Of a DNA stretch of 64,000 nucleotides, positions 12,578-24,000 are shown piece by piece. Origin of the DNA: Ilyonectria destructans (lineage: Eukaryota; Ascomycota; Sordariomycetes; Hypocreales; Nectriaceae); the NCBI GenBank assembly GCA_020740775.1, contig JAHEWK010000014.1, forward strand, positions 124,001 to 188,000. The letters are read 5' to 3'. The position numbers were made by a program, and so were the translations under genes. The notes beneath the pieces were generated by a model. The model saw nothing but the letters and a program-made list of their open reading frames with translations. It had not been told where the DNA came from and did no database searches. Every line of letters begins with the position of its first letter. Positions within the stretch are counted from its first letter, which is position 1.

Positions 12578-13516
12578 ATGCCGCGAACAACAGGGAAGAG
12601 AAAGGTGTCTATCAGTGGTGAGTGGCGAATTCTTTACACAACTACCTACGCAAGCATCCATCTAAGCCACAAGCAGACAGCAATGGCACAGATGATTTCG
12701 CTCCAAAGAAGGCAACGAAGCCCCCCCGAAAAGCGCCCGCCAAACGAGTTGAAGCACGATCAAGCAAGAACGCGAGCGGCTCGCAAGGAGCCAGAATGTA
12801 ACGCACTCCCATGGTTTTTCAATAGGTGGACATTGCTAATGTTCATATTCAGACGTTCTGGGGAGAAAGCCAGTGCCCTGAAGAAACGCAAGACGGGCGT
12901 AAACGATGCGAAGAGGCAGGTTCAGAAACAGGGAGATGATCTGGTTGATTTCATCGATGGGCAGTTGATGTCGCGTCCGTGAGTGCTCTATAATTGCTGC
13001 ACAAGGCTCAATGATTGCTAAATACGATACAGTCACGGTTTCAACAAGACGACGGTGGACGAAGAGCTGGCCCCCGACCTCGCACCAGTGTTACCGTGGG
13101 TGGCCTCCCCACATACCGGCTGGTCGTCTCAGGCTCCGCCTAACCCACCAGAGTTGATGACAAGAGCGCTTGACGACCTTCAGGGGATCATCGACACCTA
13201 CGAGAAAATGAGTACGCAGGCAAACAATATCAAGAAGCCATCTTGGATGCGTTGGGAACAGGATGGAAAGGAATTGTCCGAGCTGAACGAACATGCAATG
13301 GGCTTTGCAGCACAGACGGTCAACTCGACCATCATGCCAGGACGCCATGGGTACACAACTCAACCACCTGCAAACGCCGGCGACATTGAGAGGGTGGCCT
13401 GGGAGTTGATTGAACCAGGAAGATCAAAGAAATCGGAGGAAACATGGGGAACGGCTGCTCAAGAGCAGGTGAAATCATTTACCGGGGTCTTGAGGCTGCT
13501 GCCCCCGAAGAACTAA
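12578..13516 (+). CDS. Uncharacterised 256-aa protein with basic N-terminal tail
   Basis: Four exons fit a continuous frame: 12578-12617, 12677-12797, 12853-12978 and 13033-13516. Donors are GTGAGT, GTAACG and GTGAGT, each paired with an AG acceptor. Residues 1-70 are Lys/Arg/Ser-rich (KKATKPPRKAPAKR) and look like a nuclear-localisation or DNA-contact tail. Residues 75-100 may be helical. The C-terminal part is acidic-to-neutral, with Trp residues and a helix beginning PPELMTRALDDL. I do not recognise the family. A chromatin or kinetochore role would be a guess from composition only. The consistent phases of four exons make a real gene likely. It sits between PSP1 and eL15 on the same strand. 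Confidence 0.65.
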
Positions 13517-14103
13517 GCCTGTGTCGTGGTGGTGAAGATGGATCTTGCAAAAGGCGGTTGCTAGGATGGAGTGTTTGCTGGTTTTTACAAGGGGATGATA
13601 CAACAAGACGAGAATGACACCCGGGTTACCTGCAATGTTCAAGATAAATAGCTGATCTCGTCATCTGCATAGACAATCCTACCTCTGCCGGAACCTCGCT
13701 GCATCTGGGACTTGCAGGTGGATCTTGGCATCTGGAGAACCTGCATGCGTTCGGTGAAACATCGGGCTCATCTTGCTGACTCATCTTCAAAACACACGCA
13801 CCAAAATACACCGCTCGGAGGGGGTTTTTGGAGGGGCAAGTCCTATACCCCTAGTCTGTAATAGGTCTAGCCCATCGCTTAACCCACAAACTGTGCCCTC
13901 AATTTTCATCACCTGTCCGGCGTTTGCAAGATTCGAAATTTCGACACACTCGCCTTCTACTAACCCTCGGCAGGAACTTCACCACACAAGCCGGTTTGTA
14001 ACCCCTCTCCCTCTCCGAAGCCCTTCATCTCTACTCTACAGAGGAGCTTCATTGCAGCCGTTCTTTTTACTGACATCTGCCGCGTTTCTCGCCAACAGCA
14101 AAG
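13517..14103 (+). promoter_or_regulatory. Upstream region of eL15 gene
   Basis: These 587 bp lie between a stop codon and the eL15 start. The last ~150 bp is CT-rich, ends with ACAGCAAAG directly before the ATG, and contains acceptor-like CAG sites, so a 5' UTR intron is possible. No specific operator was recognised. Confidence 0.4.
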
Positions 14104-15021
14104 ATGGGTGCCCTCAAGTACGTCGAAGAGCTTCAGAAGAAGAAGCAGTCGGATGTCGTGCGCTTCCTCGCCCGAGTGCGCTGCTGGGAAGTACGTTGAA
14201 CCAACACCAATCTGTGGACGGGCGCCGCCTCTCTCTCTCTCTCTTCTTGCTGCGATGCAAACGAATTCGAGCGTCACGTCGTTGGGAAGAAATTCTCAAC
14301 AACGCACACAATCGTACACACAATTCGCCCGCACGCTCGAGATGAGAGAAGGAGAGAGGCATTGGCCCCGTCTCTGCTATACACTCGTTGAACATTATGC
14401 TGAGAGTGCATCAATATAGCTCCGTCAATTGACCGTCATCCACCGCGCCTCGCGCCCTACCCGCCTCGACAAGGCCCGCCGTCTCGGATACAAGGCCAAG
14501 CAGGGCTATGTCATCTACCGCGTTCGTGTCCGCCGTGGTGGCCGCAAGCGCCCGGTTCCCAAGGGTGCCACTTATGGTACGTTGTCCTCCGCATGAGAGT
14601 CCCGAAGATGGGCACACGGGAAGTGACAGATTGCTAACTCGCTCGCTCAACAGGCAAGCCCACCAACCAGGGTGTGAACCAGCTCAAGTACCAGCGATCC
14701 CTCAAGGCCACCGCTGAGGAGCGTGTCGGCCGCCGCTGCGCCAACCTCCGAGTCCTCAACTCCTACTGGATCAACCAGGACTCTACCTACAAGTACTACG
14801 AGGTTATCCTTGTCGACCCCCAGCACAAGGCCATCCGCATCGATCCTCGCATCAACTGGATCGTCAACCCCGTCCACAAGCACCGCGAGTCCCGTGGCCT
14901 CACCGCCACCGGCAAGAAGTCCCGTGGCCTCAACAAGGGTGGTCGCTACAACAAGACCCAGGCCGGTCGCAGAAAGACCTGGAAGCGTCACAACACCCTG
15001 TCCCTGTGGCGATACAGGTAA
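14104..15021 (+). CDS. RPL15: 60S ribosomal protein eL15
   Basis: Exons are 14104-14190, 14420-14576 and 14654-15021; 203 aa, the usual length for eL15. Recognisable blocks are [25 protein letters not shown] across the first splice junction, [35 protein letters not shown] and the C-terminal [15 protein letters not shown]. eL15 is a core component of the large cytosolic ribosomal subunit that contacts 25S rRNA. Intron 1 (229 nt) is longer than intron 2 (77 nt). I looked in intron 1 for box C/D or H/ACA snoRNA signatures, since ribosomal-protein introns can host snoRNAs, and found none convincing. Codon usage is strongly biased to NNC and AAG, as in highly expressed genes. Confidence 0.97.
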
Positions 15022-16583
15022 ACGACCACTCTTTTCGGTCGTTGCTGGTGTGGTTGGGGGAATTCTTTCTTCCAGGTACTGGGTCTGCTTTCGGCATTGC
15101 ATGCTTGGACTCTGGGGAGTCGGGAACCTTGTTTGGTAGCAAAAAAATATGGAATGGGAATAATTCCTTCAGAGTAAACAATGGTTCTCCGCCTGGAAAT
15201 CTTGGTGACTGCGGTCATGACGTGCTGCGTTCCCTGTTCCGTGACATTCTCTACCTTGTACCACATGCCATCCTACCGTGACTCTAGCCTTGTCCTTTTT
15301 TTGTTCGTGGACGTTTTGAAAACAACACCTGCAAGCCTTGTTGAGGATTTAATGTTGGTAATTAGACAAACCACAACCAACCCTACCTCTGCCTCGCACT
15401 GCTTGAAACTCCATGTTCGGAGAAAACTTTTCTCTCATTTTTCTCACTAGTGTGCTAGATGATCGCAGAACTAGGTCCGCGGGATTGGTTTCGAGAGACC
15501 CAAGTACTGCTTAGGAAGGGAGGGGAATTCACACAAGAACGGCTACGAGAAATTTAGCACTTTCACATAAAGTTACAAACAGAATCAAGTAATGAGCAAG
15601 ACCTGAATTTAAAGCCGAGTCTAACTACAGGTAGGGGCATCCTAGTTGTCCCTCAGTCAGGAAGCCCAGTCAGCTGTCCATCCTTTGGGACTCTTCCCAC
15701 GCCCCACGCCCTTGTGAAAAGCAAAATCAACCGTCCCAGAACTCATACAAACTTAACGAAAAAAAAAGGGGTCTCCTGACTCTGCTTCCCTAAATCCCTC
15801 CAGCTAAGCTGACCACGTTGTCGCAATTGCGATTTGTGAGAGGTTTTGTGCGATAGGGAGCTGAGCAAATCCCCCAAAAGTACCAAAGCGAAAGTGACCT
15901 GCAGTGGCTCAGCTTTGGACAAGGGCGGCAGTGCCGTTTTGCCTCGCCCAAGCTGCAGTGCCGGCCACAGTTCGCAAAGACTGAATCCAGTGTCGTAACG
16001 CATGCAAATTGCATATGCCGTGACGATCATGCCAGAGAGCTTGTCGTATGCCATGATGCAGACTTCTTATCGTTGAATAGACGTGTCGAAATTCGTAGAG
16101 AAAAAAGCATCCAAATGAAACTCGCAAAAAATCAAGAAAGTTTGAAATAAAGCAATTCGTCTATGCCGATGTGTGATCTTGACGATCCAAGTACATGTAC
16201 AAGTCCTGGCCGCACTGCACTGATCTCGAATGCTGCTTTGTGTCCCCTTCATAAGCAGCTTCCGAGAACCAATGGCGGCCAAGGCAGTCGACTGTAATTT
16301 TGGGGCTCCCTTCCTGGATAATGTACACACGAAGCAACCCCGGGGTTGCTGTGTAGGTCGGATTGAGAGGCCGAGACGGGCTCTAGCCCGCGATATGGTG
16401 CCGTTATGTGGCATATTGAAACAAAGAGCAAAGGAAAATCGTCAAGTCATGACGGTGTCGTTACCGCGCTGCATGAAACGGCATGCCACCCAAGAAACAA
16501 CCGAAAGAAACCGTAGGTTGAGTGAGCATCATGATACAAGCGGGTTGTGTCATGGATGGCAGCTGCGCTCGAAGAGAACTAGT
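15022..16583. other. Convergent intergenic region between eL15 and the PUF gene
   Basis: This region holds the 3' UTRs of two converging genes. It is AT-richer than its flanks, with A- and T-runs. No protein domain or RNA gene is visible. Confidence 0.55.
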
Positions 16584-19500
16584 TTACACCCAGTGCGCCT
16601 CGCCATTCTCGACCGGGTTGCCATTGGAGTTACCATTGCCGTTGACACTGCCACTGCCGTTGGTAGAGCGCGAGGGAGAGAAGTTGCCAGGGGCTCTTTG
16701 CCCAAACTGAGGCGGCTGCACCGGACCACCGGCGGTGGCTGGAGCAGGAACAATCAGAGCAGAGCTGCCAGGGTACGCGGACATGTTCTGGCGGATGCCC
16801 TGGTTTCCCAAGCCAGGAAGTCCTCCGTTAGTGACGCCATTGGTTTGAGTCATAGGGGCGCTGCCAGACAAGCCTCGAGAGTGGCCCGGTCGCAGAGGAA
16901 TCTGTCCCTGAGTGTTATCGGCTGGGGTGGCTTGACCACTGGAGGCAGCGCTGCCGCGGTTGTCAAAGGCAGAGATCTTGGCCTGGATGCGACGTCCATA
17001 GGGAGTGGTTCGAATCTGCGGGAGAATGGGGCGAATGGATTCAACCAGACGATACTTCTGGTGAGGTGTGGCATATTCGAGAGCAGTCTGAATGACATAG
17101 TTGGCGAAGGAGTCTCGAAGAAGACGCTCCATCTCCGCGGGCACCAGCAATTCTTCCACAATCATGTCTCTGGATACTGGCTGGGAGCAACGCAGGCACT
17201 TTTCGATGACGTTGGAACTGAACTTGTGGCGAGACAGCTGGCTGACACAGCCGCGGAACATGCCCACAACGGGTTCGGTAAAGGTTGATTCGTTGAGATC
17301 AATGATGTACTGGACAACGTAGTTTCCGAAGGGGTCCTGAACCAGGATTCGGGCGTGTTCAGTAATGCGTTGGATCAACCAAAGTTTCTGGTCGCCGGAT
17401 GCATGATCAATGCATCGCTGGAGAACGCAGCAACCATGACGGTGGGTGCCGACCTCGACGCAGTTGTTGCCAACAGCATCAAAGATGAACTGAGCATCAA
17501 TGGCGGTGAGCTTGTTGAGGCACTTCTGAATGACGTGGTTGCCATTCAGATCCTGGATCAACTCAACCACGCGGAAGCGGAGGGCCTCAATGATGAGGTG
17601 AACCTGCTGGGGTGTGCTGACATACTCGATCATCTTCTGAAGAGCGCGAGTGCCGTGTTGGTTCAGAGCAATGCGCACCATGTCCTGAGAGGCGTTCTGG
17701 ATCAAAATAGTTCTCTCGTCGTCATTGCAGAACTCGAGGAGCTTTTGGCACAAATAATTACCAAATGGGTCCGTCATGAGCTCGATGACATGCTGGTTAG
17801 TCTCAAGCCAAATCATGTGAACCTGTTCGGGGTTGCGCTCCTCGAGCTTCTTCTGGAGGTAGCGGCAGCCGTGCTGGTCCTTGCACAGGTCATAGATCTG
17901 ACCAGCGAACGACTCGAGGGGCATGTTCTGGTAGCGGGACATGGCTGTGACCTGTTAGCACTTCCTATTCTGTAACCCAATGTAGAGACTTTGTTGGCTT
18001 ACCTTCGTTATCGAGCTGGCGGCGGTGCTGAATAACACGGGCTTGACTGTCACGGGGTTGGTTGCCCTGACCGTAAGAAAGTGACCCAAATCCGGCGTAG
18101 TTCTGGGGAGGATACATGTTTCCACCATTTGCCCCGTTCATGTTCATCTGCTGCATGCCAGCGGCCAACATAGGGACGTTAAAGGCACCAGGCGGGTGTG
18201 GGGCACCCTGAGGGGAAGAGTAGCCATTGGCCTGGTAGAAGCCGTTGTTGTAGGAGTTCATGGAGGGTGTGCCAGATGGGGACGAAACCATAGATGAGGC
18301 GGGGGGGCCAGCGGTCGTGGTGGTAGGACCGAAGGGTGCAGCGCTTGCCTGGAGAGCAGTTTGGATCGACTGAAAGGCGCCGGCCTGCTCACGGCTCGTG
18401 TTGACACTATCAGTCGACATCTCGCGCGTGTGTCCACGGGGAACAGCGCCAGCAGGGATGCGACCAAGGCTCGCGTTGTGGTTGTGGAAGTGCTGCTGAG
18501 CGTGGTTGTTGGCATGGTTGTTAGCATTCATCGACGAGCCCGTGGGGTTCTTAACAGTTGGGACATCGTTGGCGGAGAATGAGCTCTGAAGCTTGGGCGG
18601 GGTCGCCATGTTCTGGTTTCCTGGAGACGACATAGAGCCACCGGTCTCGATGGCGTTTTCGGAGATGTACTTCAGATCGAGGGAGTGGCGCACGGAGCTA
18701 GGTCGACTGCCTAGACCACCAATGTCGCCAATTTGGCTTGTGTTTCCGTTGATCGAGGACAGGCTCTGCTGGGGTCGATGACGGTTAACCACGCGGCTCC
18801 AGCCTCTCGAAGATGAAACCTCTGGGTTCGGCGACGGGGCCAAGGCAAGATCCAGAGCAGCCGAAGATGCAGATAACTGAGAAGGGCGTGATATGTTAGA
18901 AAGAAAGAAGCAGCAGCAAATCAGAAAGGAGAAGGGGGATTTAAGAAGGGGGAACCTGGTTAAGGTAAACCCCGATGCAAACAAATCAGATTCAAAAATT
19001 GTTGGCCAATTGTCACGTCCAAACAGGAATAAGAGAGGTGAAGGGTTTGCAGCTGGAGGGAGGAGGTGAGAGAACGAGAGAACGAGAGAACAGGCGAGGA
19101 GGGTTTTCACGAAGGGTGATTTGCTGCGACTGAGAACGAGGTGGTGCACCACAGAAAATGTGGAGCCCTTCGCCGCGCCTCGGAGAGGAACAGAACAACA
19201 GCAAATGCAACAACCAGGGCAGGCTGATCAACGGCTCTACAGACGTCGGGCGAGCATGAAAATAACTTACAATTTGGTCGTCCCGACGAACAAGGGTTGG
19301 GAAGTTCTCGTCCGGGGCACTAACGTGACCCAACGCACTTGGCTCTTCGTCACCAAACAGAAACCGAGTAGTGTTGGTCTGGTCAAGACCAACGTCGTAC
19401 AATCCAGTTCTCGAGCGGGTAACTGGCATCGAGTATCGGTTGAGACTGTCGTTGGATGTCATTGTTAGCCTTTGAAAAGACGTGGTTGGAGGAACAAGGG

Positions 19501-21094
19501 AAAGGTTATGCGCTAGATCGCAGAGATGAAACGTGGGAATATCGCCAGAACTACCCATGCAATTGAACCCAGGTGTAGTCCCAACAAAACAGAGATCTGA
19601 TCCAGATCAAGTGAGGATGCAGTTTGGAGATAAATCAAGACTTGATTTAAGAGGAGATGGAGTGAAATTAGGTTCAGGCAGTGCAAGGGTGAGGAATGAA
19701 GAAAAGAGATGTGTAAGGGTAAGGAAGCACGATGCAGCTAATGCAGAGGTCATCATAGGTCTAGAGTACCTATTTATGCCGTATGCAAGAGTGATTCACG
19801 AATGTCCTTACTAGTGTTGCTTAGTACGGAGCACTGCTAGCCTTTTGATAGAGCAAGACAATCAAAGGCACGAATCCACAATTTCGACTCGTACCTTGAG
19901 AGTCAAATCATCATTCAAAGCCTAGCAATGCTCGCGCGAGAACCAACCAGTCAGGAATTCGAGGTTAGTAGGTGGCGTGAATCGCCGTGAGTGTTATGAG
20001 ACTTAACTCACAGCAACTCCAGGCCACGGCGAGCTCACAGGCACCACCACCCTCGAAAGGCCGGGCGAGCTCGTCACAAGCAGAGTGATAAGGTCCTGCA
20101 AGACATAGAGAAAAAGCGGGGACTTACGCATTGGTTGCGCGATGGCTGGTGGGGTCCTGGCGGACGGCCTCCTCTTTCTCATCGTCACTATTCCTGCGCG
20201 TGGTCGGAACAGAGCGCGAGGGCATCTGCTGGTCTTCGAACCCGAAGCGAGTCTGCATGATTCCAGACTGGGGAGATTGAAGTTGCGACCCGGATCGAGC
20301 GGGGCGGTTAAACAGACCCGGAGGGGAGGTCAAGCTTGACGTCGAATAGCGGTTCGGGCGGGAGAACATGGAGGGAAAGCCGGAGTTGTTGTCGCGGTAC
20401 TCGGGGGGTGTGGTGGGCTCGGACTGGTGACCGCCCAATCTACCCACCTCCTCCTCCATCTGGGCCAGCTCGAGGGCTTCACGGCGCTGCTGCTGATCCA
20501 GTTTCTGCATCTCGAGCTCGAAGCGTCGTCTCTGTTCGCGGATTCGTTCATACTCGATCTTTTTCTTCTCTATCTGATACGAGAGTCAGTTCAAAATTCC
20601 GAGGTCGGGGGGATGACGATGTCCAAAGGCCCGCGGGTCATCTCGTTCGCGGGTGAGTGACCCAGGGCATCGAAATCGTGGCCATCGCCGTGGAGACCAG
20701 TAGGGGGGCGGATTCGTGGTCGACATACCAATTGGACTTTGTGCATAGTCTATTACAGGACATGTCAGCCAACTGAGCGTCGAAGGCGACTCCATCGCAA
20801 GGGCGCCACCGGTGGGAGATAGCAACAGAGGGACAGGTCGGACGGAGGATGGCGACTCACGTTGTAGTCCTGGGGCTGTTCGGGTCCCTGGGGAGGAGAT
20901 GCCAGGGAGGCCATGGAGTTCAGGGTCGGGATACGGCCCGAGTCGGTGGTGAAGCGTCGAGGCAGGTTAGAGCGATGATCGTAGGCGACCTGGGGCCCAG
21001 GCAGTCTCGAGCCATTGCGAGGAGGTGAGGCAAGCGAGTTCATTGGCGAGTCGTTCCTGGGGGACGTCTGCGATCGGAAGCGGTGGTCGTCCAT
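16584..21094 (-). CDS. puf4: Pumilio-family (Puf4-type) RNA-binding protein
   Basis: Six coding exons on the minus strand: 20861-21094, a 21-nt exon 20729-20749, 20128-20573, 19271-19445, 18003-18876 and 16584-17944; 1,036 aa. All phases agree. The N-terminal half is disordered and Ser/Pro/Asn-rich, with a charged coiled stretch around IEKKKIEYERIREQRRRFE. The PUF domain covers about residues 585-910. Eight repeats can be followed through core segments such as DQHGCRYLQKKL, DPFGNYLCQKLLE, NQHGTRALQKMIE, DLNGNHVIQKCL, HRHGCCVLQRC, DPFGNYVVQYII, HKFSSNVIEKCL and DSFANYVIQTAL. Repeat order resembles S. cerevisiae Puf4. These cytoplasmic proteins bind UGUA-type 3' UTR sites and control mRNA decay and translation. 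Oddities are the 21-nt exon, a 682-nt intron (19446-20127) and an in-frame ATG at 19460-19462 just inside that intron that could start a shorter isoform. Confidence 0.9.
19446..20127 (-). promoter_or_regulatory. 682-nt intron of the PUF gene, candidate internal promoter
   Basis: This intron is about ten times longer than the others in the gene. The best-conserved splice joins 20128 to 19445 and gives ATNALNRYSMP. Sequence just upstream of that acceptor is open in the same frame and holds an ATG at 19460-19462 (MTSNDSLNRYSMP). An alternative acceptor at 19470 would also be in frame. An internal promoter making an N-terminally shorter PUF protein is inferred. Confidence 0.35.
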
Positions 21095-24000
21095 GGCGGG
21101 CTAAAAGAAACAAGGTGGTACACGCCGAATTGGCAAAGCGGGCTCGGTCTATATTACTGCAGACATGGGAAGAAACGGAAGCATCAGCAAGCGAAGCGCT
21201 CGACGGTAGAGAGAGGAACAGGAACAAGAACAAGCAAGAGATGATGGATGGGACGTTGTTGAGAGGCGGGGTGGGCGCGGCCAGTGTGGGTATGGCCCAT
21301 GGCTAGGGGTGGACGATGGGCGATGGGCAATGGACTCTGGGCTATGTGCGATGGGGCTTGGGGCCACACGGGCCACTTGGGAAGGAGGGAAGGAGAGGAG
21401 GGCCCAGGACTTTAGGCTTGTTTTGGGCAGGGCAGGTAGGTACCTCACCTCAGGTATGGCAGGAGCGGCGGAGGAGGGGGCAAAAGGGCAAAAGGGCAAG
21501 AGCGGCAGAGAGCAAAGGGCAGGGGGAGAAGGGATGGAAGAAGCAGACCAAGGGGGACATGATGACAGTCATTCGCGCGCGCTCTCGTCGTCGTTGCTGG
21601 CTCCTCTCTCTCTATGTCTCTCTGTTTCTTTTCTGTATTTCTCGCCAAAGGCAACCAGGGCATGCCAGCGCAGCAGGCGGCGTAGGAATTACCGGTTACG
21701 TCGTCCTTACTCCTGGGGCTAGGCCTAGGCCTAGCCTCTCTGTGCCTGTGGGTGCGCCGGCGTGCGGTCTGTCGCAGTGGAGGGATGCGTATGCGTGGGT
21801 GTCCGTGTCCACCATGTGTGCACAACCACGACAGCGACAGCTCAACTGCCGCCACCATGATGCCAGCAAGAGAGATGGGAGACTTAGAGAGAGCGCGAAG
21901 AACCTATGTCATTGTCGCCCTCGCCGGATGGCAGCACCTAGGCCGGTCTTTCATCCCTCGGTAGGACAGAAAAGGGGGTCGGGACGAACAGTTCGGTGGT
22001 GCTGTACTGGGCTGACGAGACTGGACATACCTGAGATAATTACACGCGCTGAGTGGCGGACGCTGGGTGACAGATACAACTCGTACAGACCCTGCGCACA
22101 TACAGAGCCGCTGTGCTTCTGTTCACTCGGTTTTCTCGCTCACGATCTATCTCGCTCTCTCTCATACAGCGCGCCCTGGAGAGCCAGGAGCGACAGGCTG
22201 AGTGGGAGGAAGTTTGAATGACGCGACGACAACGAGGACGAGGAAAAAAGGTTGGTAAGACTCCAATAAATGGGCCAAGGCAAAAGAAAAGATGGAAACG
22301 CGGGCGATTTGGCGTGGGCGTGGGGAGGTTTCGCGCGCTGTGGACACGGGTAGTGGGCAGCCTGGGACAAGGACGCAGGGTCTGGTCGCAGGACAGGACA
22401 AGGCACCAACAGGATCGACCAGGAACAGGAAAGGACTGGAGGAGACACAAAACCGGATAGGACAGCAATCGGACAAAATGGGGCCCGGGCCAGGGCAAGC
22501 CAGGACTGGACATCAGGGCAGTCAGGGCAAGGTTTGTTAGGGACGCTCAGCATGGGAGCTTCACTTCACCAGTCCCGGCAAATTAGTGGGAACTTCAAGC
22601 CCAGGGAACCCCGTACTTACCACTGCCAGCAGTAGCAAAGAGCAGCATGCGGCGACAGCTAACCCGGGGCTGTATGGAGTACGGGGACTCACTTGCGCAC
22701 ACGTTGGGTGCCAGCGACTCAGACAGAGACAGTGTGAGCCAGGAGACCCATATTGGCCATCGGCGCCTAAACCAAGCCACGAAATAGGGCCAGTCAGTCA
22801 CAGTGGAACCCTGTTCAAGCGGGCCAGAAGAGCAAAATGGACATGCGAAGCCCCCAGGGTCACGGATGGGGTGGCAGACTTGTCGCGCATTACACTCTCC
22901 CGCAAAGCGTCAAAGTCAAATTGTCTTCCTCCATCTTCCAGGTGTAACAGTTCTAACTTACAAATAAACGTGTTTGATCTCGTCCTACCCTTCTTCCCTT
23001 CTCCAGCTGTACTGTTGATACTCTGGTCAGCTTGAGGATCCGGCCGGCGCAAAAGGCGCCGACCGATTTAATAGGTCCGAAGCCTCGGCTCTTTAAAGAC
23101 CGGTTTTCTCGTGGGCTGTGGGCTCAGAACGTGGTTCGGCACACAGAGGGGCACGGCTTTGTTGAGACATTCACCATCCGCCATGCGGCCCGTCCTCCTC
23201 AACGCAGGCACAAAGTACGGGGTGTGTGACACTGACCCAGACACAGAGACATACTAATTAGATATGTGCGGCAAACCTTACTTGCGATGCACTTGCCAGC
23301 CAACTTGCGATGCCCGCGGTGGTTACCTATGTACACCGCGTAGCTACTACGTAGGTGCCGACCCTCCCTTGCTCTTCTAACACCTAGGATGAATGGCTTG
23401 TGATAAACCCCCGGAGGCATGACGGGCGTGGGTAGGCCGACGCAATCGGACGGCTCCAGGGATTAAGTACCCGATGGGGAATTGGAGGCATTTGGGCCAT
23501 GCCGGGTCCCGGACAAAGCTACAGTAGTGCGCCTCAACTTGCGGGATGTCGAAGAGCGTCGCAGCGTGGCTTTTTCTTCTCTGCCAAGGGCCAGCCACTT
23601 GACGTGGTAACTTCGATACTGATGAAGGCAAGGGAGGAAAATGTCCAGTGGCATCCACATGAGAGTGGGAACTGCCGAAGATCCTTGCTCTCCTTATTGG
23701 GCGATACACCTGTCAGGGTCGCGTTGGTTCTCTGCTCTCTGGTTGCTGCCACTCCGGCTCGTGTCTCTGTGTCAGCGCGCGGATCTCCTCCATCTTCCAA
23801 GCCACCCGGCTTCTGGCTAAAGCCCCCTCGCCCCTGGCACCCATTTTTTTCGGCTGGACGAGCTGCTTTGGTACGATAGTACGCGAACCAGACGGAGCAG
23901 GCGCCGAGCCGTGCAGGGTCTTCGTCAGCAAGCGACTTCGAGGAAATCTCGAAGGCGTTTGACACACAATGGTTCCTCCGAGACTGAGACCCATGTGCTG

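Noticed and set aside
14191..14419. snoRNA inside eL15 intron 1
   Set aside because: No credible C/D box pair or H/ACA hairpin with an ACA tail could be found by eye.
17003..17018. B-box-like GGTTCGAATCTG
   Set aside because: Lies inside PUF coding sequence and no tRNA cloverleaf can be drawn.
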